A program made the translations under genes and the position numbers. Under the pieces are notes generated by a model. That model was given only the letters and a program-made list of their open reading frames with translations, made no database searches and was not told the DNA's origin. Of a stretch of DNA of 7,221 nt, positions 6,782 to 7,221 are shown piece after piece (position 1 is the stretch's first letter; every line of letters starts with the position of its first letter). Source of the DNA: an uncultured Candidatus Melainabacteria bacterium (GTDB lineage: Bacteria; Cyanobacteriota; Vampirovibrionia; Gastranaerophilales; Gastranaerophilaceae); contig CALBKW010000048.1 of assembly GCA_937895785.1 (NCBI GenBank), positions 1 through 7,221 on the forward strand, given 5' to 3'.

Positions 6782-6782
6782 G

Positions 6783-7121
6783 TTATTTATCCTCTAATTG
6801 TTGAGATTGAATGTTTTTGATTACTGTTTTAGCGTTACCTTCTGCATAAAAATCTTTTGGCTTAAGTTGCATTTTAATTTTGTCTGCATAAATAGTTTTT
6901 TCACCTTGATTAATTAGTGAACGACCTGTAAAGTAGATTTCATTAAATTTGTTAGTTGTTCTATCTGGGAATACAGACATTTTCGGACCTTTTGCATAAT
7001 AATCATCATACCAAACTTGAATATTACCGCTACAATTGAAAGTATTTTGTTTTTTGCTATATTGTTGACGGTTACCTTTGATTGTAAGAGTTTTGCCATC
7101 GTCCATTTCTGTATGTGACAT
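6783..7121 (-). CDS. OstA/LptA-like protein, C-terminal part (probably a frameshifted gene)
   Basis: This 112-residue open frame resembles the OstA/LptA family, periplasmic proteins that form a beta-jellyroll bridge carrying LPS to the outer membrane. The typical alternation is seen: LTIKGN, CSGNIQVWYDDYYAKGPKMS, YFTGRSLINQGEKTIYADKI and FYAEGNAKTVIKN, that is G-N-V stretches spaced by strand-turn-strand units and Ad-k-i-type motifs. The ATG at 7121 is the only usual start codon available, but it is probably not the real start. The frame stays open upstream to a TGA at 7199-7197 and reads family-like sequence there (KAEADHFIYDLVNEE, ISEGHTMSH), while the preceding part is in another frame. 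The C-terminus is Gln/Glu/Lys-rich. It leads a five-gene operon and its stop is one base from the TPR start. LptA, LptC-fused or a related OstA paralogue cannot be told apart without the 5' end. Confidence 0.72.
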   Translation of the reverse strand: MSHTEMDDGKTLTIKGNRQQYSKKQNTFNCSGNIQVWYDDYYAKGPKMSVFPDRTTNKFNEIYFTGRSLINQGEKTIYADKIKMQLKPKDFYAEGNAKTVIKNIQSQQLEDK

Positions 7122-7221
7122 TGTATGACCTTCTGAAATTAGTTCTTCGTTAACAAGGTCATAAATGAAGTGATCTGCTTCTGCTTTATTGTCTTTTCAT
7201 TTACTTTAGCGTTTCCAAATA
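7122..7221 (-). pseudogene. Upstream remnant of the OstA/LptA-like gene, out of frame and cut by the window edge
   Basis: On the minus strand the edge reads FGNAKVNEK in one frame and, just after, DNKAEADHFIYD in the frame of the downstream CDS. Joined they give a smooth OstA-like passage (GNAKV, then AEAD). The break lies in GAAAAGAC at about 7191-7198, where a fifth A would restore one frame. The FGNAKV frame otherwise hits TAA within the next 20 codons. Either a true frameshift mutation or an assembly/sequencing error in a homopolymer explains this. Confidence 0.6.

Noticed and set aside
7185..7205. Programmed ribosomal frameshift in the OstA-like gene
   Set aside because: The site GAAAAG lacks the X-XXY-YYZ slippery heptamer (such as A-AAA-AAG), and no downstream stem or upstream Shine-Dalgarno-like stimulator was evident, so an indel is simpler.

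Overview
The window is AT-rich, uses TAA as the stop of every intact gene, and looks like a low-GC Gram-negative bacterium, because an OstA/LptA-type lipopolysaccharide-transport protein lies at the right edge. The protein family at the left (N-terminus MGMAASQARLL) is one I associate from memory with gut Melainabacteria (Gastranaerophilales, non-photosynthetic relatives of Cyanobacteria). That taxonomic guess is not proven by anything in the window.

Left part, plus strand (1-1741): two tandem paralogous genes of a family to which I cannot assign a function. The first is cut by the left edge: its reading frame is open to base 1 and aligns with codon 8 of the second. The two proteins share a conserved N-terminal block, a short YEMI-SGQF block and a strongly conserved C-terminal coiled-coil-like block, with variable inserts between. 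A rho-independent terminator follows each gene. Between the genes lies a sequence very close to the sigma-28/sigma-D (flagellar/motility) promoter consensus, then a strong ribosome binding site. This, with the axial-protein-like layout and a FlgL/flagellin-like stretch in the N-terminal block, suggests a filament-type or flagellar-export-type protein. It is the most interesting part of the window.

Centre: a 24-bp perfect inverted repeat at 1740-1789 sits between convergent transcription units and probably ends transcription from both sides.

Right part, minus strand (7221 down to 1795): a tightly packed operon, read in the order OstA/LptA-like gene, TPR-repeat gene, dprA, topA, aroE. Spacings are 1, 5 and 4 bases, then an 8-base overlap of topA with aroE. 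Each Shine-Dalgarno sequence lies inside the end of the gene before it. The products are a periplasmic LPS-transport-like protein, a TPR scaffold, the single-stranded-DNA/RecA-loading protein DprA, DNA topoisomerase I and shikimate dehydrogenase. The dprA-topA pair is a widespread arrangement, while aroE at the end looks like a passenger linked by translational coupling. The first gene appears frameshifted about 25 bases from the right edge. No RNA genes, CRISPR arrays, insertion sequences or origins were seen.
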